Counted from the first letter of the stretch, positions 18,446 to 28,032 are shown. The stretch: DNA of 64,000 bases from Pseudomonas hygromyciniae (GCF_016925675.1 NZ_CP070506.1:1486501-1550500), one strand, 5' to 3'. Notes: generated from the letters alone by a model not told the origin. Numbers and translations: made by a program.

Positions 18446-18919
18446 TCAAGCCTTGTCCAGCGCCTGCGCCGCCGCCAACACGGCATCCACATGCCCTGGC
18501 ACCTTCACGCCGCGCCATTCCTGGCGCAGCACGCCATTTTTGTCGATCAGGAAGGTGCTGCGATCCACCCCCATGTATTCCTTGCCGTACAGTTTCTTCA
18601 GCTTGATTACATCAAACAGCTGGCAAACCGCTTCGTCCTTGTCGCTGATCAGCTCGAAGGGGAAGGCCTGCTTGGCCTTGAAGTTCTCATGGGACTTCAC
18701 GCTGTCCCGGGACACGCCAAACACCTCGGTGTTGGCAGCCTGGAAGGCGGCGTACTGGTCACGAAAGCCCTGGCCTTCAGTGGTGCAGCCTGGCGTGCTG
18801 TCTTTCGGGTAGAAGTAGATCACCACTTGCTTGCCCTTGAGGCCCGCGAGGCTGAACGTCTGCCCGCTGGTCGCCGGGGCTTGGAAATCGGCGACCGGTG
18901 TATCGATGACTACCGCCAT
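18446..18919 (-). CDS. bcp: Thiol peroxidase Bcp (1-Cys-like peroxiredoxin)
   Basis: 157 residues with the peroxiredoxin core YFYPKDSTPGCTTEGQGFRDQ. The peroxidatic cysteine is Cys45. The position of the E. coli Bcp resolving cysteine (residue 50) is Gln here; another cysteine is at 99. Bcp reduces hydrogen peroxide and organic hydroperoxides with thioredoxin-type donors. It starts 10 bp after the gcvR stop on the same strand, so the two are probably cotranscribed, as in related genomes. Confidence 0.92.
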   Translation of the reverse strand: MAVVIDTPVADFQAPATSGQTFSLAGLKGKQVVIYFYPKDSTPGCTTEGQGFRDQYAAFQAANTEVFGVSRDSVKSHENFKAKQAFPFELISDKDEAVCQLFDVIKLKKLYGKEYMGVDRSTFLIDKNGVLRQEWRGVKVPGHVDAVLAAAQALDKA

Positions 18920-18929
18920 GAAAACTTCC

Positions 18930-19490
18930 TTACATTGGATTCTGTGGGCGCCACGGTTCGATCAATGCGTCCAGGTTCAGCGCATCGGCGAAATCCAGGA
19001 ACTGGTCACGCAACCAACTGATCTGTACGCCTGCCGGCAAGGTCACGGTAAAGGTGGCGTTGAGCATGGTGCCGCCGGTCTGGGGGGCCTGATAGGTGTC
19101 GAGGGTCAGGTTTTCCAGTTCGACGTTATGGTCGATAAAGAACTGGCACAATTCATTGACGATGTCCGAACGGTAGGCCGAACTGACGTAGGCCACATAC
19201 GGCAGCGCTTGCGGCCGGTTCTCTAGGGCGGCACTGCGTACCACATTGACGGTGAAGTCGTGCTTCTTGGCCAGGGTCGGCAAACCGGCTTCCAGGCGCG
19301 CCAGGGCATCCCAGCTCCCGGAAATCTGCAGGACCAGCGCGCTGCATTCGCCATGGCGAGTCAGGCGTGAGGTCACGACGGCGCAGCGGTTTTCATGGCT
19401 GGCGCGGCACAGGACGTTAGTCAGCTCCATGGGGTTGGCGCCAAGGGCACTGATAACAAGGAATTGTTCGCGGACTGTGGGGGTGGACAT
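18930..19490 (-). CDS. gcvR: Glycine cleavage system regulator GcvR-type (ACT domains)
   Basis: 186 residues composed of two ACT-type modules: REQFLVISALGANPMELTNVLCRASHENRCAVVTSRLT and DIVNELCQFFIDHNVELENLTLDTYQAPQTGGTMLNATFTVTLP. This matches GcvR, which modulates glycine-cleavage gene expression by protein contact rather than by binding DNA. It is upstream of bcp and divergent from dapA, the conserved context. Confidence 0.88.
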   Translation of the reverse strand: MSTPTVREQFLVISALGANPMELTNVLCRASHENRCAVVTSRLTRHGECSALVLQISGSWDALARLEAGLPTLAKKHDFTVNVVRSAALENRPQALPYVAYVSSAYRSDIVNELCQFFIDHNVELENLTLDTYQAPQTGGTMLNATFTVTLPAGVQISWLRDQFLDFADALNLDALIEPWRPQNPM

Positions 19491-19750
19491 GCAGCATTCC
19501 TAAAGCGATGAGCGGTCGATACGAGCTTGCGGTACCGATCAAAGGATCAAGGGTAGCGAAAAGCGCCGCCAAGGGCTAGGACGTGGCGTTTTCATTGCAT
19601 ATTCAGTGGCAGTTGGCCGTGCTTTGGCCCAATGATGGCATTGCCGGCAACTAAGTTGATCCAGAACGCATCCTCAGAGGGTACTTCGCTTGTGCAAGCA
19701 TCTTGGCGCCAGTACCATTACGGCTCTCTTTTTCCGGCAGGAGCGGTTGC

Positions 19751-20629
19751 ATGATTGCGGGCAGTATGGTGGCACTGGTCACACCCATGGATGCACAAGG
19801 TAATCTCGACTGGGACAGCCTGGGCAAACTGGTGGACTTTCACCTGCAAGAAGGCACCAACGCCATTGTGGCCGTCGGCACCACGGGTGAATCGGCCACA
19901 CTTGATGTGGAAGAACACATCGAGGTGATCGAGTTTGTGGTCAAGCGCGTTGCAGGGCGTATCGCGGTGATTGCCGGTACGGGCGCCAACTCGACCCGCG
20001 AGGCGATCGAGCTGACCAAGAACGCCAAGAAAGCCGGTGCCGATGCCTGTCTGCTGGTGACGCCGTACTACAACAAGCCGACCCAGGAAGGCTTGTACCA
20101 GCACTTCAAGACTATCGCCGAAGCCGTCGACATCCCGCAGATCCTCTACAACGTGCCAGGTCGCACGGCGTGCGACATGCAGGCCGCGACCGTGATCCGC
20201 CTGTCGACCGTGCCGAACATCATCGGTATCAAGGAAGCCACCGGCGACCTGCAGCGCGCCAAGGACATCCTGGCCGGCGTGAGCAGCGACTTCCTGCTTT
20301 ATTCCGGCGACGACGCCACGGCTGTAGAGCTGATCCTGCTGGGCGGCAAGGGCAATATTTCGGTAACCGCCAACGTTGCCCCGCGTGCCATGAGCCAGAT
20401 GTGCGCAGCCGCCATCGCCGGCGACGCCGTCACCGCCCGCGAGATTCACGAAAAGCTGATGCCGCTCAACAAAACACTGTTCATCGAATCCAACCCTATT
20501 CCCGTGAAATGGGCGCTGCATGAAATGGGCCTGATGCCGGACGGTATCCGTCTGCCGCTCACCCAACTCAGCCCAGCCTGTCACGAACCGCTGCGACAGG
20601 CCCTGCGCCAGTCCGGCGTCCTGGTTTAA
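19751..20629 (+). CDS. dapA: 4-hydroxy-tetrahydrodipicolinate synthase DapA
   Basis: 292 residues starting [14 protein letters not shown]. The Schiff-base Lys161 ([10 protein letters not shown]), catalytic Tyr133 (LYNVPGRTA) and the substrate loop GTTGES (residues 43-48) are all present. It condenses pyruvate with aspartate semialdehyde, the first committed step to diaminopimelate and lysine. It is the first gene of dapA-bamC-MBL-purC, with short gaps of 17, 4 and 28 bp. Confidence 0.97.
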   Translation: MIAGSMVALVTPMDAQGNLDWDSLGKLVDFHLQEGTNAIVAVGTTGESATLDVEEHIEVIEFVVKRVAGRIAVIAGTGANSTREAIELTKNAKKAGADACLLVTPYYNKPTQEGLYQHFKTIAEAVDIPQILYNVPGRTACDMQAATVIRLSTVPNIIGIKEATGDLQRAKDILAGVSSDFLLYSGDDATAVELILLGGKGNISVTANVAPRAMSQMCAAAIAGDAVTAREIHEKLMPLNKTLFIESNPIPVKWALHEMGLMPDGIRLPLTQLSPACHEPLRQALRQSGVLV

Positions 20630-20646
20630 TTGAGGAAGCACTACGC

Positions 20647-21762
20647 ATGAAGCGATTGGCCGGACTTTCCGCACTTGCCTTGATTATCTCCAGCACCAGT
20701 GGCTGCGGTTGGATCTGGGGCCCGGAAGGCTACTTCCGTGACCGCGGCAGCGATTACCTGGAAGCACAACAAACCGCACCGATGCAATTGCCGCCGGACG
20801 TCAACGTTGCGAAGCGCCTTGACCCGTTGCTGCCGATCCCGCGCAATGTGGCAGACGACTCCGTCAAGGGCGAGTACGAAGTACCGCGCCCGCAGCCGAT
20901 TTCGGCCCTGGCCGATGCCAGCGACTACAGCCTGCAGAAAAGCGGCGATTCGCGCTGGATCATGGCCCAGCGCCCACCTGCCGAAGTCTGGCCGGTGGCT
21001 GTGCAGTTCTTCCAGGACAATGGCTTTCGTATCGACGAGCAACGTCCGCAGACCGGTGAATTCACCACGGCGTGGCAGCAACCGAGCGAACTGTCGGCCA
21101 ACATGGCCAAGCGTTTGCAGGCCGGTGGCGTCGCCGCTGATGGCGAAAGCCGCATCCGCGTGCGCATCGAACCAGGCGTGCAGCGCAATACCAGTGAAGT
21201 CTACGTGGTCAGCGCCGCGCGTCCTGCCGGCAGCACCGCCAACGTCGACTTCACCAATCGTTCGGTCAACAGCGGTGTCGATGCAGCGCTGGTCGACGAG
21301 ATGCTTGCCAGCATGAGCCGCATCTCCGAGAAGGGCGGTTCCGTTTCCCTGCTCGCCGCCCGTGATTACGACACCCCTAACCGTGTCAGCCTCACCGAAG
21401 ACGGCAGCGGCAACGTCGTGCTCAACCTGGGTGAAGACCTGGATCGTGCCTGGGCCAGCGTGGGCCGTGCCCTGGAGCAAGGACCATGGCGCGTCGAAGA
21501 CATCAACCGCAGCCTGGGCCTGTACTACATCAACGTGGCAGAAAAGGCCGAGAAGAAAGACGAAGAGCGTGGTTTCTTCAGCAAGTTGTTCGGCAGCGAG
21601 CCGACCAAGGAAGAGATCGAGACCCGCGCCGAGCGTTATCAAGTGCGCTTGAGCAAGGTCGGCGACAACGTGCAAGTCACTGTCGAGAAAAACATCAACA
21701 CCGTGGCGCCAGCAGAAACGGCGCGCAAAGTGTTGGGCGTGATTCAGGACAACCTGGGCTGA
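20647..21762 (+). CDS. bamC: Outer-membrane assembly lipoprotein BamC
   Basis: 371 residues with a lipoprotein signal ([12 protein letters not shown]; lipid-modified Cys at about 20), the extended N-terminal stretch that contacts BamD, and two helix-grip domains. BamC is an accessory lipoprotein of the BAM beta-barrel insertion complex. Its place directly after dapA is conserved in Gammaproteobacteria. Confidence 0.93.
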   Translation: MKRLAGLSALALIISSTSGCGWIWGPEGYFRDRGSDYLEAQQTAPMQLPPDVNVAKRLDPLLPIPRNVADDSVKGEYEVPRPQPISALADASDYSLQKSGDSRWIMAQRPPAEVWPVAVQFFQDNGFRIDEQRPQTGEFTTAWQQPSELSANMAKRLQAGGVAADGESRIRVRIEPGVQRNTSEVYVVSAARPAGSTANVDFTNRSVNSGVDAALVDEMLASMSRISEKGGSVSLLAARDYDTPNRVSLTEDGSGNVVLNLGEDLDRAWASVGRALEQGPWRVEDINRSLGLYYINVAEKAEKKDEERGFFSKLFGSEPTKEEIETRAERYQVRLSKVGDNVQVTVEKNINTVAPAETARKVLGVIQDNLG

Positions 21763-21766
21763 TCCG

Positions 21767-22525
21767 ATGCGTTTTGCTGTTCTCGGCAGCGGTAGCCAAG
21801 GGAACGGCACGCTTGTAGCCCACGACGACACGTACGTCCTGGTGGATTGTGGTTTCTCCTTGCGGGAAACCGAGCGACGCCTGCTGCGCCTGGGGGTTCA
21901 CCCCGCGCAGTTGAGCGCGATTCTGGTGACCCACGAACATGCCGACCACGTGCATGGCGTGGGTTTGCTGTCTCGGCGCTACAATCTTCCGGTGTACCTG
22001 AGTCGCGGCACCTTGCGCGGGATGCGCAAACCCATTGAACCCGCAGGTTTCCTGGCCGGTGGCGAGCAACTGCAGATCGGTGCCTTGAGCATCGACGTGA
22101 TTGCCGTGGCGCATGATGCCCATGAGCCTACGCAATATGTATTCAGTGATGGCGAGCGCCGCTTTGGCCTGCTTACCGACCTGGGTTCGTACTGCGCCAA
22201 GGTGCTGGAAGGCTATCGGGACCTCGATGCGTTGATGATCGAGTCCAACCATTGCCGTGACCTGCTGGCGCGCGGTCACTACCCGTACTTTCTCAAGCAG
22301 CGGGTGGGTGGCGAACTGGGACATTTGAACAACCACCAGGCGGCGTACCTGGTGTATGAGTTGGGCTGGCAAGACCTGCAACACCTGGTCCTGGCCCACC
22401 TGAGCAGCAAGAACAACCTGCCGCAGCTTGCCCGGCAATGTTTTGTCGACACCCTAGGGTGCGACCCGGACTGGCTGCAACTGGCCGATCAAGATTCAGG
22501 GCTCGACTGGCGACATATTGCCTAG
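21767..22525 (+). CDS. MBL-fold metallohydrolase of the YycJ type
   Basis: 252 residues with the complete metal site HEHADH ([15 protein letters not shown]), a second His and Asp further on ([14 protein letters not shown]) and the SNHCRDLL segment typical of YycJ/WalJ-type phosphodiesterase-like proteins. It is likely a nucleic-acid phosphodiesterase by family, but the bacterial role in Pseudomonas is not established. It lies between bamC and purC in the same operon. Confidence 0.85.
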   Translation: MRFAVLGSGSQGNGTLVAHDDTYVLVDCGFSLRETERRLLRLGVHPAQLSAILVTHEHADHVHGVGLLSRRYNLPVYLSRGTLRGMRKPIEPAGFLAGGEQLQIGALSIDVIAVAHDAHEPTQYVFSDGERRFGLLTDLGSYCAKVLEGYRDLDALMIESNHCRDLLARGHYPYFLKQRVGGELGHLNNHQAAYLVYELGWQDLQHLVLAHLSSKNNLPQLARQCFVDTLGCDPDWLQLADQDSGLDWRHIA

Positions 22526-22553
22526 CCCATCTACTTACCAAGCGGAGCCCATC

Positions 22554-23267
22554 ATGGAAAAACGTGAAGAACTCTACCGCGGCAAAGCCAAGTCGGTTTA
22601 CAAGACCGACGACGCCAACCGCTTGATCCTGCTGTTTCGCAACGACACCTCGGCGTTCGACGGCAAGCGCATCGAACAGCTCGACCGCAAGGGCATGGTG
22701 AACAACAAGTTCAACGCCTTCATCATGCAAAAACTCGAAGCGGCCGGCATTCCGACCCAATTCGACAAACTGCTGGGCGACAACGAATGCCTGGTGAAAA
22801 AACTCGACATGATCCCGGTCGAGTGCGTCGTGCGTAACTACGCCGCCGGCAGCCTGGTCAAACGCCTGGGCGTGGAAGAGGGCCTCAAGCTCAACCCTTA
22901 CACGTTCGAACTGTTCCTCAAGGACGACGCCAAGGGCGACCCGTTCATCAACGAATCCCACGTCGTGGCATTCGGCTGGGGCACCGCTGAGCAACTGGCG
23001 CGCATGAAGGAGCTGTCGCTCAAGGTCAACGACGTCCTGAGCAAACTGTTTGACGATGCTGGCCTGCTGCTGGTGGACTTCAAACTGGAGTTCGGCGTAT
23101 TCCACGACGGCTCCATCGTCCTGGGCGACGAGTTCAGCCCGGACGGCTGCCGCCTGTGGGACAAGGACACGCGCAAGAAGATGGACAAAGACCGCTTCCG
23201 CCAGGGCCTCGGTGACGTTATCGAAGCCTACGAAGAAGTCGCCAACCGTCTCGGCGTACCGCTGTAA
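22554..23267 (+). CDS. purC: Phosphoribosylaminoimidazole-succinocarboxamide synthase PurC
   Basis: 237 residues beginning [19 protein letters not shown], the P-loop-like start of SAICAR synthetase, with [21 protein letters not shown] and LVDFKLEFG following. It joins aspartate to CAIR with ATP in purine synthesis. The start at 22554 has GCGGAG upstream. It ends the dapA operon, 83 bp before tRNA-Ser. Confidence 0.96.
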   Translation: MEKREELYRGKAKSVYKTDDANRLILLFRNDTSAFDGKRIEQLDRKGMVNNKFNAFIMQKLEAAGIPTQFDKLLGDNECLVKKLDMIPVECVVRNYAAGSLVKRLGVEEGLKLNPYTFELFLKDDAKGDPFINESHVVAFGWGTAEQLARMKELSLKVNDVLSKLFDDAGLLLVDFKLEFGVFHDGSIVLGDEFSPDGCRLWDKDTRKKMDKDRFRQGLGDVIEAYEEVANRLGVPL

Positions 23268-23350
23268 TCGACGCAAGCATCTGATAGCACGGAAAAAAAT
23301 CCACTGAGAGCTTTGCTTCCCAGTAACAGGCTGTTATGATGCGCGCCGTT

Positions 23351-23440
23351 GGAGAGATGCCAGAGTGGCCGAATGGGACGGATTCGAAATCCGTTGTACC
23401 TTCACCGGTACCTAGGGTTCGAATCCCTATCTCTCCGCCA
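23351..23440 (+). tRNA. tRNA-Ser (anticodon CGA)
   Basis: A 90-nt type II tRNA: acceptor GGAGAGA pairs with TCTCTCC, followed by the encoded GCCA end. The anticodon stem ACGGA/TCCGT encloses the loop TTCGAAA, giving CGA, which reads UCG serine codons. A long variable arm and the T-loop GGTTCGAATCC are present. Its 3' end is a likely integration target (see the repeat at 29325). Confidence 0.96.
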
Positions 23441-23441
23441 T
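23420..23441 (+). repeat. attL-like 3' end of tRNA-Ser
   Basis: The last 21 bases of the tRNA plus one match 29325-29346 at 19 of 22 positions in direct orientation. Integrases commonly use this part of a tRNA gene as an attachment site. Confidence 0.55.
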
Positions 23442-23450
23442 ATCTAGAAA

Positions 23451-23485
23451 ACCCCTGTAATTTAATGAATTACGGGGGTTTTTCT
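23451..23485 (+). terminator. Terminator after tRNA-Ser
   Basis: ACCCCTGTAATT pairs with AATTACGGGGG, followed by TTTTTCTTTTT. It is placed 11 bases after the tRNA end. Confidence 0.85.
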
Positions 23486-23490
23486 TTTTG

Positions 23491-23516
23491 GGTTGTACTA
23501 CTCGGTTGTACTACTC
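23491..23516. repeat. Tandem duplication of a 13-mer
   Basis: GGTTGTACTACTC is repeated twice with no spacer, just after the tRNA terminator at the left edge of the putative island. No function is evident; it may be a junction scar. Confidence 0.6.
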
Positions 23517-23583
23517 AAATCTCCATTGCTGCACGCAAAATCCTTCCCTGCACCGTTGATCCCAATTGACTAACAATGCGGTT

Positions 23584-23997
23584 TCAAGCCCCTCCGGTTA
23601 GCTCGCCTACCAATGCCGCGTGGCAATTGGAAAACAGCTCTGCAACCTGCTTCAACATACCGATGATTCCTTTGGCCTGTGTGTCGTCGTGTGAGAAGGT
23701 TTCGATCACGTTGTCATGCTGATCAAGCATCAGTAGCGTCTTGGTCGGCTTTTGGTGCTGTCCCATTCTTGAAAGCAGGGCATCGTAATCGTCCTCCCGG
23801 ATGACGGACTTCTGTTTGTCTTTTTTCTTGTCCTTTGTAACTGGGTAGCGGAAGAACGTACTTGATGGGTCCGTTGCCTCGATTTCACTGATCCATTGCC
23901 CTAGCTCGGTGGGTAAGCTCCAATCTGTGTTTGTGTGGATAGCTAGGTACTCGGCGTGGTCTTCAAAAATTGATAAAGCGGTTGAAGGCCGTGGACG
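23584..23997 (-). pseudogene. N-terminally truncated orphan gene, island remnant
   Basis: An open frame of 137 codons ends at 23584, but a stop at 23998-24000 precedes it and the first ATG is only at 23766. The residues upstream of that Met (for example ALSIFEDHAEYLAIHT and DWSLPTELGQWISEIEATDPSSTFFRYPV) read as genuine, well-composed protein, so the visible part looks like the C-terminal portion of a longer gene. The protein is hydrophilic with a KDKKKDKQK stretch. I do not recognise the family. Its place beside tRNA-Ser suggests debris of an integrated element. A short real gene starting at 23766 is the alternative. Confidence 0.5.
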
Positions 23998-24135
23998 TTA
24001 TGCATGGGCTGAGGACATTGGCGGAACTCGTGTGGTGGGGATGGCAAAGTCATAGTCGCAATTCGTTACGAATCGGCTACGCCAAATTGCGCGATTGTGG
24101 TGGAAGAGGGGATAAACGGGCGTTTTGCCACTGTG

Positions 24136-24153
24136 CATTCATGAAACCGTAAC
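24136..24153 (+). promoter_or_regulatory. Candidate Pho box upstream of pstS
   Basis: CATTCATGAAACCGTAAC has two 7-bp half-sites 11 bp apart, each 5/7 to the PhoB consensus CTGTCAT-N4-CTGTCAC, with AAGAAT (a possible -10) close downstream. It lies 48 bp before the pstS start, which fits phosphate-starvation control by PhoB. Confidence 0.6.
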
Positions 24154-24201
24154 AAGAATGTTGCAGAGTTGCCGAGCCCGTAATCACAAGGATTTTCCTG
24201 A

Positions 24202-25230
24202 ATGAAACGTCTGATGAAGTCTGCTGCACTCGCAGTTGCGGTTTCTCTTGGTGCCACCTCGGTACTTGCTGCTGAGAGCATCCGCCTGACCGGTTCCGGA
24301 GCGAGTTTTCCAGCTCCGATCTACCTCACCTGGTTCAAGGATTTCAGCAAGAAAACCGAAGGCGTTACGGTTGACTACCAGTCCAAGGGCAGCGGTGCGG
24401 GTGTGCAGGACTTCCTGAACAAAACCGTCGACTTTGCCGCCAGTGACTCGGCGATGAAAGATGAAGACATCGCTAAGGTTGCCGAAGGTGCGCAACTACT
24501 GCCGATGACCGCAGGTGAAATCGTGCTGGCCTACAATCTGCCAGGCAGCCCCAAAGGGCTAAAGCTATCGCGCGAGGTCTACTCCAACATCTTCCTGGGC
24601 AAAATCACCCAGTGGAATGATCCACAGATTGTTGCGGCCAACCCGGACCTGAAACTGCCCGACATGCCGATCACAGTTGTAGTGCGCGCGGACTCCAGCG
24701 GCACCACGGCGGTGTTCACCAAGCACCTGTCGGCCATCAACCCTGCGTTCAATCAAGACCTGGGTGAAGGCAATACCGTCAACTGGCCAGCCAGCGATAA
24801 ATTCATCAAGTCGCCGAAAAACGATGGTGTAACCGCCACCGTCCGCCAGACCCCGGGCGCGATCGGCTACATCGAATACGGCTTCGCCAAACTGGCTAAA
24901 GTTGACTTCGCCCAACTGCAGAACAAGGCCGGCAAATATGTTGTGCCTAACGCCGAAAGCGGTGCAGAAGCACTGGCCGCGGTGAAGATGCCTGACAGCC
25001 TGGTGGCCTGGTTGCCGGATCCGGATGGCGCCAAGTCCTACCCGATCACTTCCTACACCTGGATGATCTTCCGCAAGGACAACGGCAACCCGGCCAAGGC
25101 CAAGGCCCTGCGTGAAATGGTCGAATACAGCCTGACCGAAGGTCAGAAAATCGCCGATTCGATGGGTTACATCCCGCTGCCGAAATCGGTTGTCGATCAG
25201 GTGCGCAAAGCGTCCGCCAACATCCAGTAA
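24202..25230 (+). CDS. pstS: Phosphate ABC transporter substrate-binding protein PstS
   Basis: 342 residues. Signal peptide (ALAVAVSLGATSVLA) then the PstS fold: LTGSGASFPAPIYLTWF, YQSKGSGAGVQDFLN, RADSSGTTAVFTKHLS and TPGAIGYIEYGFA contain the phosphate-contacting Ser/Thr/Asp/Arg residues. It binds periplasmic phosphate for PstCAB. It is the first gene of a pst operon that lacks phoU and sits inside the tRNA-Ser-bounded block. Confidence 0.95.
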   Translation: MKRLMKSAALAVAVSLGATSVLAAESIRLTGSGASFPAPIYLTWFKDFSKKTEGVTVDYQSKGSGAGVQDFLNKTVDFAASDSAMKDEDIAKVAEGAQLLPMTAGEIVLAYNLPGSPKGLKLSREVYSNIFLGKITQWNDPQIVAANPDLKLPDMPITVVVRADSSGTTAVFTKHLSAINPAFNQDLGEGNTVNWPASDKFIKSPKNDGVTATVRQTPGAIGYIEYGFAKLAKVDFAQLQNKAGKYVVPNAESGAEALAAVKMPDSLVAWLPDPDGAKSYPITSYTWMIFRKDNGNPAKAKALREMVEYSLTEGQKIADSMGYIPLPKSVVDQVRKASANIQ

Positions 25231-25245
25231 CGCTCGCGAGGCCTC

Positions 25246-25276
25246 CTCCGGTGAGGGCTGATTAGCCTCGCCGGAG
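25246..25276 (+). promoter_or_regulatory. Intra-operon hairpin after pstS
   Basis: CTCCGGTGAGG and CCTCGCCGGAG form an 11-bp stem with a 9-base loop between pstS and pstC, with no T run. It probably limits read-through or protects pstS mRNA so that the binding protein is made in excess. It also covers the region before an ATG at 25277, favouring the later pstC start. Confidence 0.6.
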
Positions 25277-25306
25277 ATGTTTTTCCCTACGCTCCGGAAT
25301 TCGCCC

Positions 25307-26272
25307 ATGAACCAACCGTTTGTCGTGCCGGTTAACCCGGACTCCGCCTGCCAACCACCTTCCACGAAGGATTTTCTGGTTGATCGAACCTTTCGCGCGC
25401 TTGCACGAATAGGGGTGGTTCTGATCCTGGCGTTGGTCTTCGCCTTGGTATTCGAGGTCGGACGCAAAGCTCTTCCAGGCATGGAAAAACACGGGTTTGA
25501 CGTGATTTTTGGCAGCGTTTGGGATGTAAATCAAGGCAAGTACGGCATTTTGCCGGCTATTTGGGGCACGCTGTACAGCGCATTCATCGCGCTGCTGATC
25601 GCAGGCTTTTTTGGCGTCAGCATGGCGATTTTTCTAACCCAGGATTTCCTTCCGGCCAAGCTTGCAGCGGTGTTTCGCACCATTGTCGAATTGCTCGCCG
25701 CCATCCCCAGCGTGGTCTACGGCCTGTGGGGGATTTATGTGGTGATTCCGGCGATTCGCCCGCTTACGGCGTGGCTGAACAGCGAACTTGGCTGGATCCC
25801 GTTTTTTGGCACCTCCCTGAGTGGTCCGGGACTGCTGCCTGCGGCGCTGGTACTGGCGATCATGATTCTGCCGACCATTGCCGCCGTCTCCCAGGATGCC
25901 CTTACAGGTGTCCCGATGAAAACCAAGCAGGCCGCCTATGGTATGGGGACCACGCATTGGGAAGCGATTCTCAAGGTGATGGTGCCCTCAGCGGCCACCG
26001 GTATTTTCGGTTCCCTGGTCCTGGGCCTCGGCCGTGCGCTGGGTGAAACCATGGCCCTGGCCATGCTGGTCGGCAACTCCAACAGTATTTCGCTTTCTCT
26101 GTTCGCACCGGCCAACACCTTGGCGGCCTTGTTGGCGCTGAACTTCCCCGAGGCCGGGCCAAATGAGGTTGAGGTGTTGATGTATGCCGCATTGGTTCTG
26201 ATGTTCATCACGCTACTGGTGAACGTCATCGGATCGATGATCATGGTCTACGCCCAGCGGGGTAACAAGTAA
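25307..26272 (+). CDS. pstC: Phosphate ABC transporter permease PstC (short type)
   Basis: 321 residues from the ATG at 25307 (CGGAA upstream), with six hydrophobic segments and the binding-protein-dependent permease EAA region (TKQAAYGMGTTHWEAILKVMVPSA). The length is like E. coli PstC (about 320). The canonical Pseudomonas PstC next to phoU is roughly twice as long, so this is a second type of Pst system. Its stop overlaps the pstA start. Confidence 0.93.
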   Translation: MNQPFVVPVNPDSACQPPSTKDFLVDRTFRALARIGVVLILALVFALVFEVGRKALPGMEKHGFDVIFGSVWDVNQGKYGILPAIWGTLYSAFIALLIAGFFGVSMAIFLTQDFLPAKLAAVFRTIVELLAAIPSVVYGLWGIYVVIPAIRPLTAWLNSELGWIPFFGTSLSGPGLLPAALVLAIMILPTIAAVSQDALTGVPMKTKQAAYGMGTTHWEAILKVMVPSAATGIFGSLVLGLGRALGETMALAMLVGNSNSISLSLFAPANTLAALLALNFPEAGPNEVEVLMYAALVLMFITLLVNVIGSMIMVYAQRGNK

Positions 26273-27165
26273 TGACCAATCTCACTTCTCCTATAGCTGC
26301 CATGCCCAGCCTGCAGCGCCGGTTCGAAGGCCGTGCCCTACGCAGCCTGGTATTGACCTCGCTGGTTTGGATGGGCGCGTTGCTGGCCAGCGTGCCGCTG
26401 ATTTCCGTGCTCTATATGCTGATTACGCGCGGCGGGGCTCGCCTGAGCCTGGAAGTGTTCACTGAACTGCCACCCACCGGGTTCGAGACCGGCGGCGGTT
26501 TCGGCAACGCGATGGCGGGTACATTTGTCATGGTCGGTATCGCTGCGGCCATCGCGGTGCCGGTCGGCATTCTGGCAGCGGTTTTCCTGGCTGAACTGGG
26601 GCCCGACAGCAAACTGGCGAACGCCTCTCGCTTTGCCGCAAAAATGCTTACCGGGTTGCCGTCGATTTTGGCGGGTGTGTTTGCCTACGCGCTGGTGGTG
26701 GTAACCACGGGCACTTACTCGGCACCCGCCGGTGGTGTTGCGTTGGCAGTGCTGATGCTGCCTATCGTGGTGCTGACGGCCGAAGAGTCGATGAAAATGG
26801 TGCCCAAGATCATGAAGGACGCCGCCTACGGTATGGGCTGCACCCGCTCGCAGGTCATCTGGAAAATCGTCCTGCCCACCGGCATGCCGGCGATCCTGAC
26901 CGGTGTCATGCTCGCCGTGGCACGCGCCGCAGGCGAAACGGCTCCATTGCTGTTCACTGCGCTGTTCAGCAACTACTGGATCTACCACGACGGCAGTCTG
27001 GCCGTCATGAACCCAACGGCCTCGCTGGCCGTGCTGATTTACAACTTCTCCGGCATGCCCTTCGACAACCAGATCGAGCTCGCCTGGGCGGCCTCGCTGG
27101 TGTTGGTAATGATCGTGCTGGTCGTGAATATCGTGAGCCGTATTTTCGGTAAGCCCAAGTATTAA
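26272..27165 (+). CDS. pstA: Phosphate ABC transporter permease PstA (short type)
   Basis: 297 residues, six membrane segments, with the EAA loop KDAAYGMGCTRSQVIWKIVLPTGMP and the PstA-typical LTGLPSILAGVFAYALVV. It forms the inner-membrane phosphate channel with PstC. Like PstC it has the short E. coli-type length. It overlaps pstC by 1 base and precedes pstB by 19 bp. Confidence 0.93.
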   Translation: MTNLTSPIAAMPSLQRRFEGRALRSLVLTSLVWMGALLASVPLISVLYMLITRGGARLSLEVFTELPPTGFETGGGFGNAMAGTFVMVGIAAAIAVPVGILAAVFLAELGPDSKLANASRFAAKMLTGLPSILAGVFAYALVVVTTGTYSAPAGGVALAVLMLPIVVLTAEESMKMVPKIMKDAAYGMGCTRSQVIWKIVLPTGMPAILTGVMLAVARAAGETAPLLFTALFSNYWIYHDGSLAVMNPTASLAVLIYNFSGMPFDNQIELAWAASLVLVMIVLVVNIVSRIFGKPKY

Positions 27166-27184
27166 GAACGGGAGCTCCTGAATT

Positions 27185-28003
27185 TTGAACGTATCAACTG
27201 CGCAAATAGCCGCTCCGTTTGTCACCCAGGCACCTGTGGTCATGGACTGCAAGCTGGACAAGATTTTCTACGGCAACTTCATGGCCGTGCGTGATAGCCA
27301 TGTGCCGATCGAAAAAAACAAAATCACCGGCTTCATCGGGCCGTCCGGCTGCGGCAAGTCTACCGTGCTGCGTAGCCTCAACCGTATGAACGACCTGGTC
27401 AAAGGCTTCCGGTTTGAAGGGCACGTACACTTTCTTGGGCAAGACGTGTACGGCAAGGGCGTTGATCCCGTGGTCGTGCGCCGTTACATCGGCATGGTGT
27501 TTCAGCAACCGAACCCGTTCTCGATGAGCATTTTCGACAACGTGGCTTTTGGCCTGCGTCTGAATCGCTACAAGGGCGACTTGGGAGATCGCGTCAAGCA
27601 CGCGCTGCAAGGTGCCGCGCTGTGGGATGAGGTCAAGGACAAGCTCAAAGTCAGCGGCCTGTCGCTCTCCGGCGGCCAGCAGCAACGTCTGTGTATTGCC
27701 CGCGCTATTGCCACCGAACCAGAAGTGCTGCTGCTGGATGAACCTTGCTCGGCACTCGACCCGATCGCCACTCGCAGGGTCGAGGAACTGATGGTCGAGT
27801 TGAAGAAGGATTACACCATCGCGTTGGTGACGCACAACATGCAGCAGGCGATTCGCGTAGCAGATACCACCGCGTTTTTCTCGGTAGACATCTCTCAGGG
27901 CACCCGCACCGGTTATCTGGTGGAAATGGGCCCTACCGTGCAGATTTTCGAAAACCCGCGCGAACAAATGACCGGGGATTACATCAGCGGCAAGTTCAGT
28001 TGA
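27185..28003 (+). CDS. pstB: Phosphate ABC transporter ATPase PstB
   Basis: 272 residues from a TTG start at 27185, which has GGGAG 9 bases upstream; an internal ATG at 27242 is the alternative. Walker [10 protein letters not shown] (residues 52-60), Q-loop [13 protein letters not shown], signature LSGGQQQR, Walker [13 protein letters not shown] and the switch His (VTHNMQQ) are complete. It powers phosphate import through PstCA. No phoU follows; instead two uncharacterised genes do. Confidence 0.94.
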   Translation: MNVSTAQIAAPFVTQAPVVMDCKLDKIFYGNFMAVRDSHVPIEKNKITGFIGPSGCGKSTVLRSLNRMNDLVKGFRFEGHVHFLGQDVYGKGVDPVVVRRYIGMVFQQPNPFSMSIFDNVAFGLRLNRYKGDLGDRVKHALQGAALWDEVKDKLKVSGLSLSGGQQQRLCIARAIATEPEVLLLDEPCSALDPIATRRVEELMVELKKDYTIALVTHNMQQAIRVADTTAFFSVDISQGTRTGYLVEMGPTVQIFENPREQMTGDYISGKFS

Positions 28004-28032
28004 TCGACCTTTCCACCGTTTCAGGATTGCCA

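Noticed and set aside
23336..23569. A 77-codon frame across tRNA-Ser
   Set aside because: It translates the tRNA itself and its terminator; the tRNA fold is unambiguous.
27745..28032. N-terminal extension of the Fic-fold gene into pstB
   Set aside because: It would overlap most of the end of pstB in another frame and has Arg/Gly-rich shadow composition; the ATG at 28033 follows pstB naturally.
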